64,000 nucleotides of DNA, taken from NCBI GenBank assembly GCA_047495785.1, contig JBLDXI010000017.1:2728001-2792000 (forward strand), written 5' to 3'. The notes beneath the pieces are model-generated. The model was given only the letters and a program-made list of their open reading frames with translations, was not told the DNA's origin and ran no database searches. The DNA comes from Lepidodermella squamata (lineage: Eukaryota; Gastrotricha). Below, piece after piece: positions 34,582 through 46,202 of the stretch (position 1 is the stretch's first letter; each line of letters opens with the position of its first letter). A program made the position numbers and the translations under genes.

Positions 34582-35410
34582 AATATTAAACGATATTTCA
34601 CACATCTTTCTTGCGCTCTCGCATACATGCCGACTTTGATTCGCATCATTTGATTCGCCCTCAAATAACGCGCAAATCGAATGTAAACACATATCGAAAG
34701 TGGGCCGACTAATTGCACCGATATTAGGGTACAAGGCCATGTATATCTTCCACATATGTCGCCAGGAAACAAATTTCCGTCTTCACATCCTTTTTTCTTT
34801 CATGCCCTGAGCGTAAAAAAACGGATGATTTATATTACGTTTCATGAATCGAAAGGGATAATCATCGTCGCCTGAAAGATACAGCGAAGCCCTTTTGGAA
34901 CTTACGGCATGTATCCCATTGGAAGATGTAAAAAATAGCAAAACTGTTGACCTGAAGTGCAATATATAGGCGAATTATGGATAATTACGCACACGTGCGC
35001 CCAAGGTGTGTAAAAAGTATAACTATACCTGTATATATATAATATATTATAGTAAAAAAATTAGTGGTTCGCGTTGATACGCGGCATAATGCGCTGATGG
35101 CTATGCAGCGTTTTACAACTGCTGGTGTATGTACACCAGCCAGCTGTTTGTAATAACTCCACGAAGAAAAAAGAACTGACACGATACGCTAATATATAGA
35201 TGCCGGAGCTTTTTACACGCCATCATCTTTATATATAGGTACTAGACACTCAGCTTGTTATTCATGCTAAGATATTTCAAGCTGAAATGCATTGCAGTAA
35301 GCACATTATGAAAAGACATATCCGAGACATTGCATTTCTACTCTCTCGGCTTATTCATAGTAGTGGTACTTCTCTTGAACATAATTCTCGAGTTCAAGAG
35401 AATATTATTT

Positions 35411-35442
<32 letters not shown>

Positions 35443-35564
35443 TTGATATTCCATAGGTAGCAGCTGGAAGATTCGATTCGCCCATATCTTATTTGGAATT
35501 CCTCCTTAATAATTTTTAGCATATTATCTAGCCTTTATTTTGTTTAGTTTAGTTAATTTTCACA
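34582..35564. other. Divergent intergenic region
   Basis: About 980 bp between the minus-strand LITAF 9 and the plus-strand LITAF 10. It includes the ATTT microsatellite (35407-35444). No gene supported. Confidence 0.45.
35407..35444. repeat. (ATTT)n microsatellite
   Basis: About nine tandem copies of a TTTA/ATTT tetranucleotide, 120-160 bp upstream of LITAF 10. Confidence 0.9.
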
Positions 35565-36147
35565 ATGTCAGCGACCGAACCTCCTCCTTATCCGACCGAA
35601 GATCGTAAGGATCCAATCTACCCCCCACCGCCTCCGGACCCTCAGCCTCAACCAGCGTATTACCCACAACCACAGCCACCGCCACAGCAACAGCCTCAGC
35701 CGGTTGTAATCACCCAACAGCCGCAAACCATCGTAGTAGTCGCGCCTATTGACTTCTCCGCCGCCCCTACATCTTGCAAATGCCCCTACTGCCAGGCCGA
35801 TATTGTCACATCGGTAGAGTACAAAAATGGCATGCTTGTTTGGATAGTTGCTGGTGTCATCTGCCTATTCGGTTGCTGGTAGGATGAACAATTAAAAGTC
35901 AATAATATTTAATTCTTTTCAACTGTCTTAGGCTGGGTTGCTGCTTGATTCCCCTGTGTATTAACGATTTGAAGGGTAATATTAAAAAAATCGCTTGAAT
36001 TGCGCAACGTATGTTCTCTTTTCCAGACGTGAATCATCATTGTCCCAACTGCAGGAAAGTGGTGAGTATTTCCTTATTACAGCCTATATAATGGCAATAT
36101 AAAATTCACATTTTTTTCAGGTCGGCGTGTATCATCGAATGAAATGA
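35565..36147 (+). CDS. LITAF-domain protein 10
   Basis: LITAF-family protein, 139 aa. Exons are 35565-35878 (314 bp), 35932-35975 (44 bp), 36027-36061 (35 bp) and 36121-36147. The N-terminus is a strong proline/glutamine region with PPPYP and PPPPPDPQPQPAYYPQPQ. The domain reads CKCPYCQADIVTSVEYKNG, then WIVAGVICLFGCW|LGCCLIPLC, then NHHCPNCRKVVGVYHRMK. The GCW intron is in phase 2. Two more introns flank the exon that carries the second CPNC. Exon lengths 314/44/35 are identical to those of the next gene, 421 bp downstream on the same strand, so this is a recent tandem pair. TTTTGTTTAG lies shortly before the ATG. Confidence 0.92.
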
Positions 36148-36568
36148 GTTCGAAATTTGGCAACAAAAAACTGATACCTATATGAGCTTTATTGGCGCTA
36201 TTTTTAGGATGATTAATGATGTGCAATAAGTGTACTTGTAATTGTATGCTGAATGCTGACGTAACACTGCTTTTTTCAAATATGATGATTCAGAGCTTGA
36301 ATCATTGGCCAAATATACAACCCCCTCGGGGTCACTGAAATCTCATACTGCTTTTACAAACCACGAATATTACTATAGTATTTAGAGAGGTCTAAGGTCT
36401 GAGCTATAATATCGAACAATTTCTTATCTTATCAACTGTGGCAAACGTATCAGTTTAATTGTGAATGTGTTTGATAAAGCTATATATAAATGTTGCGAAG
36501 TATTGACAATATCACTGGTTTCATACATATTCCTTGTTATATTTAGTTGCAAATTTAATTGATTCAAC
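36148..36568. other. Spacer between the LITAF 10/11 tandem pair
   Basis: About 420 bp between the duplicated genes. TTATATTTAG ends about 23 bp before the next ATG. Nothing else was recognised. Confidence 0.45.
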
Positions 36569-37157
36569 ATGTCTGCCCCACCACCGTACCCTGAAGATCC
36601 GTCGAAGCAAATGCCGCCCAACTACGGCGGGGCTCAACCGCAATACGGCGCGCCAACTATGCCGGTCAGCTATGGCGCTAACCAGCAGGGCCCTACTGTG
36701 ATCGTCGGACAACCTGGCGTTCAGCCTTCGGTTATTGTCATGCAGGCACCGATGCGTTTTACTTCGGCGCCGGCACAAGTCGTATGCCAGCATTGCAACA
36801 ATCAAGTTGTCACTCATGTTCATTTGGACAACGGATCGATGACTTTTCTAGTGATGGGAGGCCTTTGCTTGGTTGGGTGCTGGTAAGTATTTTAAGCTCA
36901 CTTGGAAGATTTTTCTAATTCAACTATCGCGTCAGGCTTGGTTGCTGTCTCATTCCTCTGTGCATCGATGACCTTAAGGGTGAGCTTTTATCATTATTTT
37001 CAAGTACCGAAATTTTTCATACCTGATTTTCCAACTCCCTTAGATGCCAAACACACATGCCCGAACTGCCACAACTTGGTAAGAATATTTTTCACTGAGA
37101 AAAATCTTATAAATTCAATGCGTGATTTTTTAGATTGGCGTTTACCACCGACTTTGA
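36569..37157 (+). CDS. LITAF-domain protein 11
   Basis: Tandem duplicate of the preceding gene, 138 aa. Exons are 36569-36882 (314 bp), 36936-36979 (44 bp), 37044-37078 (35 bp) and 37134-37157. The N-terminus begins SAPPPYPEDPSKQMPP, with a PPxY motif and a Tyr/Gly/Gln-rich stretch. The domain reads VVCQHCNNQVVTHVHLDNG, then TFLVMGGLCLVGCW|LGCCLIPLC, then KHTCPNCHNLIGVYHRL. The first zinc motif is CQHC rather than CPxC. Sequence in the N-terminal half differs greatly from LITAF 10 although its length is the same to the base. The stop at 37155 follows IGVYHRL, a conserved C-terminus in the family. Confidence 0.92.
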
Positions 37158-37393
37158 AAAAGCTAAAAGCTATAAGGAAGGCTGAAGTTATCCGGTCCCG
37201 CGCGTACACGCACTTCCTATTGTGAGAAAACTCTTTGCTTCTGTTGAGTTTATTATATATAAGCTTTCGATTTCATTTTGAGCGAAACAATCATTTTTGA
37301 ATTCACCAGTCACTATATAGCAACAATGTCGTTCTCCGAAAAATTAAATTCCGCATCATTTAGCAGTTTTATTTGATGGTCTTGTCAGCGTTT

Positions 37394-37988
37394 TTAACGT
37401 AGTCTGTTGAGGCTCGCGATTGTCCTATTGCAGTTGGGACATTTGTGGTGGTAATCTAAAATTATAACATATATTTTTGTATAAAGACGATGCCGATTCA
37501 ACTGCTACAATTACCTTGTAAATCATCCATACAAAACGGAATAAAGCAGCATCCACAACTGCAGATGAGAAATATTATGTGTCTAATTCAAGGATAGTTG
37601 TTACAACTTACAAGCAGCCGAAAAGTGTGAGACCAGTGCATATAATCCAGGGCAAACCTCCGCTTTGGCGTAATACTTTGGTTGTAACCGAAACGTGGCA
37701 ATAGGGACACTGGACATTGGCTGGTTTTTTCGTAAAAGCCGTAAATGCAATGGTTGACATTTCTGAAGATGGTATAGGCGGGTTCAAGTAGCACGTCACA
37801 TCTTGGAACGTCTGGTACTTGGCTGGCAATTGTTGCTCTTGCGTTGTGATTGGTAGAGGAAACGGCTCGCTGATGTGCTTGTAAGATGGTTTTTCTTCAA
37901 GAATCGGCGTTTTATCAGCGGTCATAATGAAATTTTGAGCACTATTCGAAGTAACGACGAAGTCAACATAGTAGGCGTTTTCAACCAT
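37394..37988 (-). CDS. LITAF-domain protein 12
   Basis: LITAF-family protein, up to 160 aa. Exons are 37988-37612, 37558-37515 (44 bp) and 37455-37394. First zinc half-site: VQCPYCHVSVTTKVLRQSGG. Hydrophobic part: [24 protein letters not shown], where the usual Trp is Phe because the split codon is TT|T. Second half-site: YHHKCPNCNRTIASLNRLR. The N-terminus is not proline-rich in the usual way and lacks PPxY (EEKPSYKHISEPFPLP is the nearest). The 44-bp exon is the same length and content as in LITAF 10, 11 and 13. It is convergent with LITAF 11. Translation might begin at the internal MTADKTPIL instead. Confidence 0.85.
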
Positions 37989-38809
37989 AACAACTCTCGC
38001 TGAGAAGGGGTGCGAGTCAAAAATATGAGACCATAAAGGGAAGAAAATGTTTATAAATGGTTTGTCCTAAACCGCCCGAGCACAAGCATAGTGTGACTCA
38101 TTGCGCCATTTTGCGAATGATGCGATGAGTCACAAGCGAAATCGTAAATCTTCTAATAAATGAGATGAGATCTTTCAGTTATGGCCAAGTTAGAATAATT
38201 AATTAATTGCCTGCCTCGTAAATTTTAAAATGGTAGCAACGGATTACTCTTGTTCAGAGGGATCTTTTGATACCGAATTCGAGCTGAAATTCGTAAAATT
38301 CAATTTTATGCGGAATATTTAGTAAAAGCTGGAGATATGAGCGCTCTCATCAGAAGATTGACGAAACCATATTGTTTCTGGTGTTGTTAAGGTAAATCAC
38401 CAAAAATTATCGCAGCTTTCCTAGCAGGCGGTCTCATATTACTTTTTATCAGCCTAATTTCAATAAACAGGTGACTGATTTCCCATGAGTGATCTACCTA
38501 TGCTTTAATGTTGGTTAGCAAACTAATGTTCCCAATGCATGAGAATTGTTTAGGTCAGCTGGGCAATAAAACTATAGCGCTGAAAATTCTCACTTTTCGC
38601 GACAGGGCACGCTACGAGCAGGGTGACTACAGTTTTCGCAGCTGGTCCACGCGCATCAATTTAGCAGTCATAATTATACCGAGAGTGCATACAAGTTGGC
38701 TGAACTACCAAAATAAACACGAAAATTCTTCCTCTTCCGTCTCTTTTCTTCCTTTCTTCCCTCTCTATCTTCCTATTCTTCCTTCTTCTTCTTCTTCCAC
38801 CTCTTCCTT

Positions 38810-38839
38810 AGCGCCGCGCAGGCCTCTGCGCGCGGCGCT
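38810..38839. repeat. GC-rich hairpin after a pyrimidine tract
   Basis: AGCGCCGCGC and GCGCGGCGCT form a perfect 10-bp stem with a 10-base loop. It follows about 80 bp of almost pure C/T on the plus strand. Confidence 0.7.
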
Positions 38840-40724
38840 CTTCCTTGTCTTCCTTTTATAGACGAATTTCTGGTGTTTTGAGTCACTGACGAGCCAATCA
38901 GCTTTCGACAAATTTCAATTCGAAAATTATTAAGGCGCATTTTTTATATTGTTTGCTGTTTCACGCACACAGCGATTTTATTGCGCCGCACACTAAGAAA
39001 TGCGTGCATTTTACTTGTTCTACTTGGGTAATAAGTGTGACATGTTTGAAACGCAAAACAGTTATTAATGGCTAAAAAGCGAAAAACAAGAGTCTCAATA
39101 CAGCTAAATTGCAAATGCACAGCCAGATGAGGTCCGGGTGTGTGTTCGGAGGAGAAATTAACCAAAACCAAATGAAGTAAATGTGATCTAAAGGTCTTTT
39201 TCACCAAAGCTGTCTGGCCGCAGCATAGATAAATAAAAAAGATTTATCTATGGGCCGCAGCTGCCACCGGCCGATGAGTAAATACTAGCACGGGTATATC
39301 TTGATATTATGAAATGAACGAAATCCTTGAATGTATTCAACATTTTTATCTAAATTCCTCTCTGAAACCCTCGACTCGTTTGGCTCGGCCAAACTCGCTC
39401 GGGGTTTCATTTCTTTATGGCTTGCTATAGAATAATCCTTTACGACCAAATGGCCAACAGAAAACCAACAGAATCATGGAAACCTTATTCTGGGAATGCT
39501 AGGGAGAAATAAGGGATCTCGCCGTTTGGAAGACGAGCACAACAAAAGAAACCAACCGCTCGCTGCAAAATGGTATCCAGATCGAGGCGGAAATTAACCG
39601 TGGATTTGGGTCAATTTAGCCTGTCGGCATCGAAGACGCGCCGAGAAATCAGTGATTTTCCCCTGTCGCTTATAACTTTGCTATGGCGGCTATAGGCACT
39701 GACTTTCTGTTGCTGCTTAAAATAGCTGCCAGCAAGAGTTTTCGACTACCTCGTTTATCGCCTCTTTTAGCCACATTTTCATTTTCCACGTGAAATTGCA
39801 TAAAAGGAAAATTGAAATTTTCGCTGTTTTGTGACATCCCTAAGATCCTCGAGAAGATGGGATTTCTTGGGACGATTTCTTGGGACTTGGGAGGGTGGCG
39901 GGCGAAATGGGTGGGGAATACCACACTAATGCATCTTAATTAACTAACTGAATTTCCCAAGCTGTTACCCGCCTTACAACTTCGTGACGCCATAATTTTG
40001 TCTGGATACTATCCACGGATTATTTCATGTTGAGCGACGGAGAACAGGTATGAATGCGAACGCTCTTCAAGTGTTCTATAGTGGCCTAGAACATTCAGAC
40101 TGGCGAGAAGAGAGAAGAACATAGAGAAGAAATCCCTAATTTTGGCCACTTCCTAAATTCGGCCGTTGCGACCTAAAATTCGGCCACCGGCCGAAATTTG
40201 GACACAAAGTGTTATGCAGCAGTTTTTTTGCACGCATCTGAAGAATTTTGCATTGCCTGTTTCAATCTGTTTTTGGTTTTTTTCAAGCACGTGATCTCCA
40301 AAAAATGATTCTAAATGAGCGAGCGGGCTCATTTTGTTTCTCAAGTGCTTTGTTACCGTAAAAACAGAGGTTCACGCATTACGTCGTCAAGGAAAATCTT
40401 ACTGATAAAGCAACAAAAGCGATTTCCACAATAAGCTTGCGGCAACCCAACTAATTTCGGCAACCCAATTTCTAGGTGACTACAAAATTAGCCATAAATT
40501 AAGCTAAAATCACTCGGACTTGCTAAAACCGGCATTCGATTACCCCAAGGACTCCTCTATAATTCTGTATTTCTGTATTTGCCGAATATTATCTAAAAAT
40601 TCACTAGGCCGATGGAAAAATAGGAACAATCCAAAAAGTGACCGAATTTAGGGCGCGTTGCTCTACTTTCTAAGCTAAAATACAACTTACACGACTCAAA
40701 TTAGGTATAATGACATAAGGTGAA

Positions 40725-41425
40725 TAGTAAGTTGGTACCCGCAAATTCGTAACGTGATATTTTCGTACAAACGAGGTATCTTTTCATATCACTTTCGGTG
40801 ATCTTTTCGTAACGGATTTTCATAGCAAAATTAATTTTCGAAAATTAATTTTGTGATCTTTTCATAACAAATTAAGACGAAGTGGTGATCATTTCGTAAC
40901 ATTTTAATTTAGCGGTCCTTTCATAACAAGTTAAGACGAAGTCGTGATCTCGGGAGCAGGCCAGAGATAGTTGTATTATTTAGAGTTAGGCTCGCCGCAG
41001 AGGATGAAGCTGTGTTATCAGCATGATTTTCAGCTACATCTACCCTAGCCTTATCCGAGTGCACACGCCCAACATGTATCTTAAGGCCGCGCTCATTTTT
41101 ACAAACTTGATTGCAAATTGTACAACGCATCTTACGCAAAATCACGATGAATGGGTGCCGAATCAGCGAAACCACGGTTTTAAGGGCGAGAATACTACAT
41201 CATATCACGCGTTTGCTTCGAAACGATCACTATTTTGTGTTATCATTTAGGTCCGGTTACGAAAAGATCACCACTTTCGAATTGAAATTATGATAATTTA
41301 TTTTGCTACGAAAAAGTCACCACTTTTAATATGAAAATGTATTGATACGAACTTACTCTGTACGATAATATCACGTTATGAATCAACCACTGTACGAATT
41401 TGCGGTTACGAATTTACTATGAATC
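40725..41425. mobile_element. Degenerate inverted-repeat element with internal GTGATCTTTTCGTAAC repeats
   Basis: The left end (about 40725-40790) contains CCGCAAATTCGTAACGTGATATTTTCGTAC. The right end (about 41360-41425) contains, inverted, CCGCAAATTCGTAC and later ACGTGATATTATCGTAC. Between them GTGATCTTTTCGTAAC-like words recur in both orientations. An enclosed minus-strand frame carries one C2H2 zinc finger. The arrangement suggests a decayed foldback or DNA transposon. Exact ends and target duplication were not identified. Confidence 0.5.
40921..41175 (-). pseudogene. C2H2 zinc-finger fragment inside the inverted-repeat element
   Basis: An 84-codon frame with one C2H2 finger: MRCTICNQVCKNERGLKIHV then GRVHSDKAR (Cys-x2-Cys, GL, His-x4-His). 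This finger style, with Gly-Leu before the first His, is frequent at the N-terminus of R2-like retrotransposon proteins. The rest of the frame is Ser/Asn/Leu-rich with no domain. It is probably a transposon relic; a short functional gene is unlikely. Confidence 0.35.
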
Positions 41426-41735
41426 TGACATAAAAATCCATAGCTGTTGCATCTCGTTAGCAAAATTTGAGAAATTTTCAACGCATCTTCCCTTGTCAAA
41501 ATTTTACCCAAAATTTAACAAAATTGTTACTAGAAAAGTGTGTCTTTGTCGCTTTATTTACCTGAAATCGGGTCTTTGAAAAATTATATCGCTAGCTCTT
41601 AGCTCCATTTTCATATGGAAATTAATTTGAGAAACCACATGGGTGAGGAGGGTCATTTTGCCATTTTCAAAGCTTATCATAGAAAAAAAATCAGTCGCCA
41701 ATAATCGAATCGAAATCAGACAAACTGATATCCTG

Positions 41736-41761
41736 ATATATATATATATATATATATATAA
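41736..41761. repeat. (TA)n microsatellite
   Basis: About 13 uninterrupted TA dinucleotides. Confidence 0.9.
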
Positions 41762-42023
41762 GATGTCAGGTATATTTCGCATATTTTTACAGAATTTTAT
41801 GATGAAAGGCACGGGTAGGCCAGCGGGCAGAAAAAATGATGTAAAGATTGTACCGCTCCCCGTTTTTCAAGCAAGCTCTCGGCATTTGCTGCTGAATTTA
41901 TATCTCACGAGGCACAGCTTTATATTGTAGTTTGGAAGACAGAGTGGAAGAGAGAGTGAGAGAGAGAGAGAGAGTGGAAGAGATAGGTCAACATCGCACA
42001 TTCTCGCTTATTTATTTCAATTT

Positions 42024-42049
42024 TAATAATAATAATAATAATAATAATA
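42024..42049. repeat. (TAA)n microsatellite
   Basis: About eight TAA/AAT trinucleotides close to the 3' end of LITAF 13. A GA-rich run lies at 41942-41982. Confidence 0.85.
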
Positions 42050-42082
42050 TGCGCACTTCGCCGCTCTAATTATCTTGTTGAA

Positions 42083-42634
42083 TTACTTGTTACTATGATG
42101 ACTGATTATTTGATGACATCGAGGGCAACTGTGGTATGTCTCTTAAAAAATTGAAAAAAAACTCCCATTAAAAACCATGTAAATTATAGAGACGTAGGTA
42201 TACCTTGAAAATCTTTGACGCAAAATGGAAGAAAGCAACAACCAAACCTGTAAAAAAACCGCATGAAAAGATGAAGTTTACAATAGATTCTAGATACCAG
42301 CATCCACAAAGCATGCAAAAAGAAAACAGCAACCAGGCAATGACACCGGCATGTTGTTTTGTTGTTGTTGTTACGATTCTGTAATATTATTCAAGTCATT
42401 TATTTTGGGCAACTTTTTTGCGGAGAAAATTTACTGCCGGCAATGGGGACATAGAACTGACGATAAGGGGCATTCTCTTTGCGAACCCAGAGAGTAGACA
42501 GCATTTGCGCCGGTCCTATTGTTGATGGATTCTTGACATTTCGATTGATTGAGATTAGATTGAGCTGCTGAGTCTTGGACAATGACCACGCTGCAATAAG
42601 GTGGGGGTGAATCATTAAGAGCTGCTGACATCAT
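42083..42634 (-). CDS. LITAF-domain protein 13
   Basis: LITAF-family protein, 127 aa. Exons are 42634-42435, 42378-42298, 42247-42204 (44 bp) and 42141-42083. The N-terminus contains DSPPPYCSVV, a PPxY motif, but is Ser/Asn/Gln-rich rather than a long proline tract. First zinc half-site: LCPHCRQIVTTTTKQHAG, rebuilt across the first intron. Hydrophobic part: WLLFSFCMLCGCW|FGCCFLPFC. Second half-site: ETYHSCPRCHQIISHHSNK. All four junctions are in frame and GT-AG. The first intron, immediately after CPHCRQ, is not found in most other members. The ATG could be the second Met (42631). Confidence 0.85.
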
Positions 42635-43232
42635 TAAAAAATGTGTTAAAAAAAGCGAAATACGTATAATGAGTTATACTATTTCGTGCGAATATTTAAT
42701 TTGCCGTTTTGTTATTTTCCATAAGCTGACTAATATGATATCAAATAACATAAATGGCCATAAAAGTGTTTGTTTCGCCATTTTATTTACCCATTCATAG
42801 TCGCTTAGGTTCATCATCCGCATATGTGCCGAGGTGAGAGTTGTTATCAGCAGAACGATTGTTTTCCTATTATACCTATGAGCGAGCATGTATAATGTAG
42901 TAACGCCGATATAACAACCCATGTTTGTCGTCGACATTGAGACGGTCGGCGCATATCATCGCCACGATGCGTGAAGCCCCGCGCATTTAGCCGCCTGTTG
43001 AGAAAAACACCTAAGGTCACTTATATATAAAGATGTCGCCGATTATCTAGAATCATCAAAACGGTCTCCAAAATCGACTGTTCCTAATTATTTATTAACA
43101 GAATTAAACTTTGAAACGCACATGCAAATTGAAGGTATAGAGGCGTGGAATCTCGCATAAATTAAGCATAAAAAAATTTGAAAACGAAAACGGTGATTGA
43201 AATGTTACACCAGCAGTTCCTCTGCCGCGCTT
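42635..43232. other. Intergenic spacer
   Basis: About 600 bp, AT-rich, between two minus-strand LITAF genes. Nothing recognised. Confidence 0.5.
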
Positions 43233-43736
43233 TTAAATGCGGCGATACAATCCGATAGTGCTGTGGCAGTTTGGGCACGAGTGGCGAACGTCCTTGAAAC
43301 TGTCGATGCAAAACGGGATCACGCAGCACCCAAACCTGAGAAAAAGTTTTTTCATAACCAGTTGCCTTTAAAGTTTGCCTTACCAGCAGCCAAAGACTAG
43401 ACAGCCTGTGAAGGCCAACCAGGTGCAGAGCCCATTTTCGTAATGAATGTCGGTACCTAAGACGTAAGCGCGGCAATTAGGGCACGTCGCAGCACAAGGC
43501 TCGGGGCCATATTCCGGATTTTTGATCGAAATAACCTGGGTGCCTAATAATCAATGAATCGAATTTGCGTTGGTAATTAACAGAAAATTACTCGAGACTG
43601 GTTGAGTAATTATGGTGACCGATGATCCATTCGGTATTCCTATAGTTGAACCCTGAGTGACGGCTCCGTAGAGTGCAGGTGGTTTTTCGGATGGAAGAAC
43701 GGGGCTATAAGCTGGCGGGCTTTCCATCGAGGCCAA
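43233..43736 (-). CDS. LITAF-domain protein 14
   Basis: LITAF-family protein, 135 aa. Exons are 43736-43592, 43543-43384 and 43335-43233 (103 bp). The N-terminus starts MASMESPPAYSPVLP, with a PPAY motif, followed by a Ser/Thr/Ile-rich linker. The domain reads ATCPNCRAYVLGTDIHYENG, then WLAFTGCLVFGCW|FGCCVIPFC, then [18 protein letters not shown]. The phase-2 intron and 103-bp last exon match LITAF 3 and LITAF 15. The last exon is notably similar to that of LITAF 15 (DVRHSCPNC), about 1.2 kb away on the same strand, indicating tandem duplication. Confidence 0.9.
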
Positions 43737-44507
43737 AAATAATGCTGGTCACAGCGATGAACTATAAAGAATCAACGATGGCTGGAATTGACACGCTTTC
43801 GGCGAAAAAAAACCACGATAATTGGAGGGAAGCAGACTCGTGCTCTGAAAAATTGGCGCTAAACCACATGACTGCCATGTTGAAAATTGGGCGCGTGCTT
43901 CGAGTGGCATCAAATGTCTGGAATGCTGTTGATTTCAAATTGACCTGCCACACCCAGAATTTTTTTTAATTTTCCATACTCGGCCAAAAATAACGAAATA
44001 ATGAAACATCACCAGCTTTATTCATAGAGCACGCGCTGATTGTAAATTCATCTTTTTACAAACGTTAACAAAATGTAGAGAAGCTTTTTTATCAAGCAAA
44101 TCCAACACATTACTCTAATTTCAAATTCCCTTCAAAGGGCAGACAATATTTCAAATAGCCACCTTTTCAGACTTAAGATTCATAAGTAATTAGAGATTAG
44201 CTTTTCCGGCGAAATAGCTATAACAAAAAATGGTGGATTATAAATATTGAGATGACACAGGGTCCGGATCAAATGATGATGCATGATAGATGGAACTCAT
44301 CAATACTGAGCTGGCCAACAAAACTAGTTTCCGGTGTGAAAAAGAATCGGCTGAAAAATGGCGCTAACACGCATGATTATATACAAATTGCCGCGGCAAC
44401 ATACTTCAAAATGCCAGTATACAATGTTTAAAGAAGTAGCGTATATTCAGACTTGAATAGATCAGATCATTCAACTGCTGACAAGCGATATGTATTCGTT
44501 AAGCGAT
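43737..44507. other. Intergenic spacer
   Basis: About 770 bp between LITAF 14 and LITAF 15. Open frames here (for example 43673-43969) have no domain. No element was recognised. Confidence 0.45.
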
Positions 44508-45068
<561 letters not shown>

Positions 45069-45213
45069 TTCGTCAATAGAAAATGCAAGTATTAATCACC
45101 ACTATACGAATTGAATAGAATAAAGTGAATACACGCTATACCAAGCAACCATCCATTCAGAAAATTCGCACTGAAATTTACGTTAGTCCTTACATTTTAC
45201 CCAAGAGCGAAGA

Positions 45214-46100
45214 ATGGTACTAATAACTGGTGTAAAATGGGCTGTTGGGATCATCGCAATAGCGGCTGCTTGTTGCAGTGTAGCCGTTGGCCTACCAATG
45301 TGGATAGAACTCAACTACAGCGGGGCGGCTCAGCCAATCTATCTCAGATTTGGACTCTGGCAAGTTTGCGTCTCTATCAACTCTGGCGATCTCAGTTGCA
45401 CCGAATACGGAGCATCGTCTTCGACCCCGACCCAAACCGCCCGATATTTAGGCACGGCCGGGGCTGGTGCTTTAGTTCTGGCTGATGTCATCCTTATAAT
45501 GTACACATGCCAATGTGCTCAAACTCTATGCCTAGCTGCCACCGCTTTGTTATTAACCATGGGAGGAGGTAAAATCCAAAATAATAGCATCTGCCTTAAT
45601 TTACAAGAATCAATTCTCATTTCAGTTGCACTTGGAGGAGCATCTGCCGGGATATTTTTCACCAACAATCTGACATCCAATTCGAAAATTGGGCTGGCTG
45701 GGATCATCGAAATGGTCGGCTTAGGAGTTGGCTTCATCGGATTTCTCGTCCTTGCAATTTCAACATTCAAATGTGAGTTTTTCAAATTCAATATTAATCG
45801 TCATATGATTTTCGATCGATAGCTCCGGCAGAGGAGAAAAAGCCCGACCCGCCGCCGCCTTCGTATTTACGAAATCAACGACGAGTGTTTCCGGATTATT
45901 CACACAATCCGAATGAAGACCACGACGCCGGAACAAGTTTGCCAGCAGTTGACGAGGCTCAGTATTACATGGAGCGATTTAAGCATTACCAAGACCAATA
46001 TGACGAATCTCGAAGTGTCGCGAGAGAAACAGAACGAAAACGATACGACAGGTACCAGAAATACATCAAAGAACTCGAAAACAATTACACGTACATGTAA
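45214..46100 (+). CDS. Claudin/PMP22-like four-helix membrane protein
   Basis: Four-transmembrane protein of the claudin/PMP22/EMP superfamily, which includes septate-junction components and channel-associated subunits. Exons are 45214-45568, 45626-45772 and 45823-46100, giving 259 aa. Helix 1 is AVGIIAIAAACCSVAVGLP. The first extracellular loop has the hallmark W...GLW..C...C pattern (PMWIELN, then FGLWQVCVSINSGDLSC). Helix 2 follows TARYLGTAGAGALVLADVIL, helix 3 is restored by splicing as TMGGVALGGASAGIFF, and helix 4 is GLGVGFIGFLVLAISTF. The cytoplasmic tail is long (about 90 aa), with KKPDPPPPSYL, a Tyr/Arg-rich segment and a C-terminal NNYTYM. The assignment to a specific claudin class is uncertain. 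Confidence 0.8.
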
Positions 46101-46202
46101 ACAGCAATATTTCTACTTTTTAAATAAAAATCTACACAGAGAAAAATTGAAATACAATACAACAATTTAATAATAGCTATATATTTTTGCACAATATTTC
46201 CC

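Larger units (their letters stand above)
37989..42082. other. Gene-free, repeat-rich region
   Basis: About 4.1 kb with no supportable gene. It holds a pyrimidine tract (about 38730-38810) followed by a strong GC hairpin, repeated CTAAATTCGG-like words (about 40140-40660), a degenerate inverted-repeat element (about 40725-41425), and TA, GA and TAA microsatellites (41736-42049). This is the only long break in the LITAF cluster. Confidence 0.6.

Noticed and set aside
38508-39924. Frames of 84-117 codons in the 38-40 kb region
   Set aside because: They translate simple sequence and AT-rich DNA, and no domain or splice partners were found.
35407-42049. Microsatellites considered as possible CRISPR-like or satellite arrays
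   Set aside because: Simple di-, tri- and tetranucleotide runs without spacers, in a clearly eukaryotic context.
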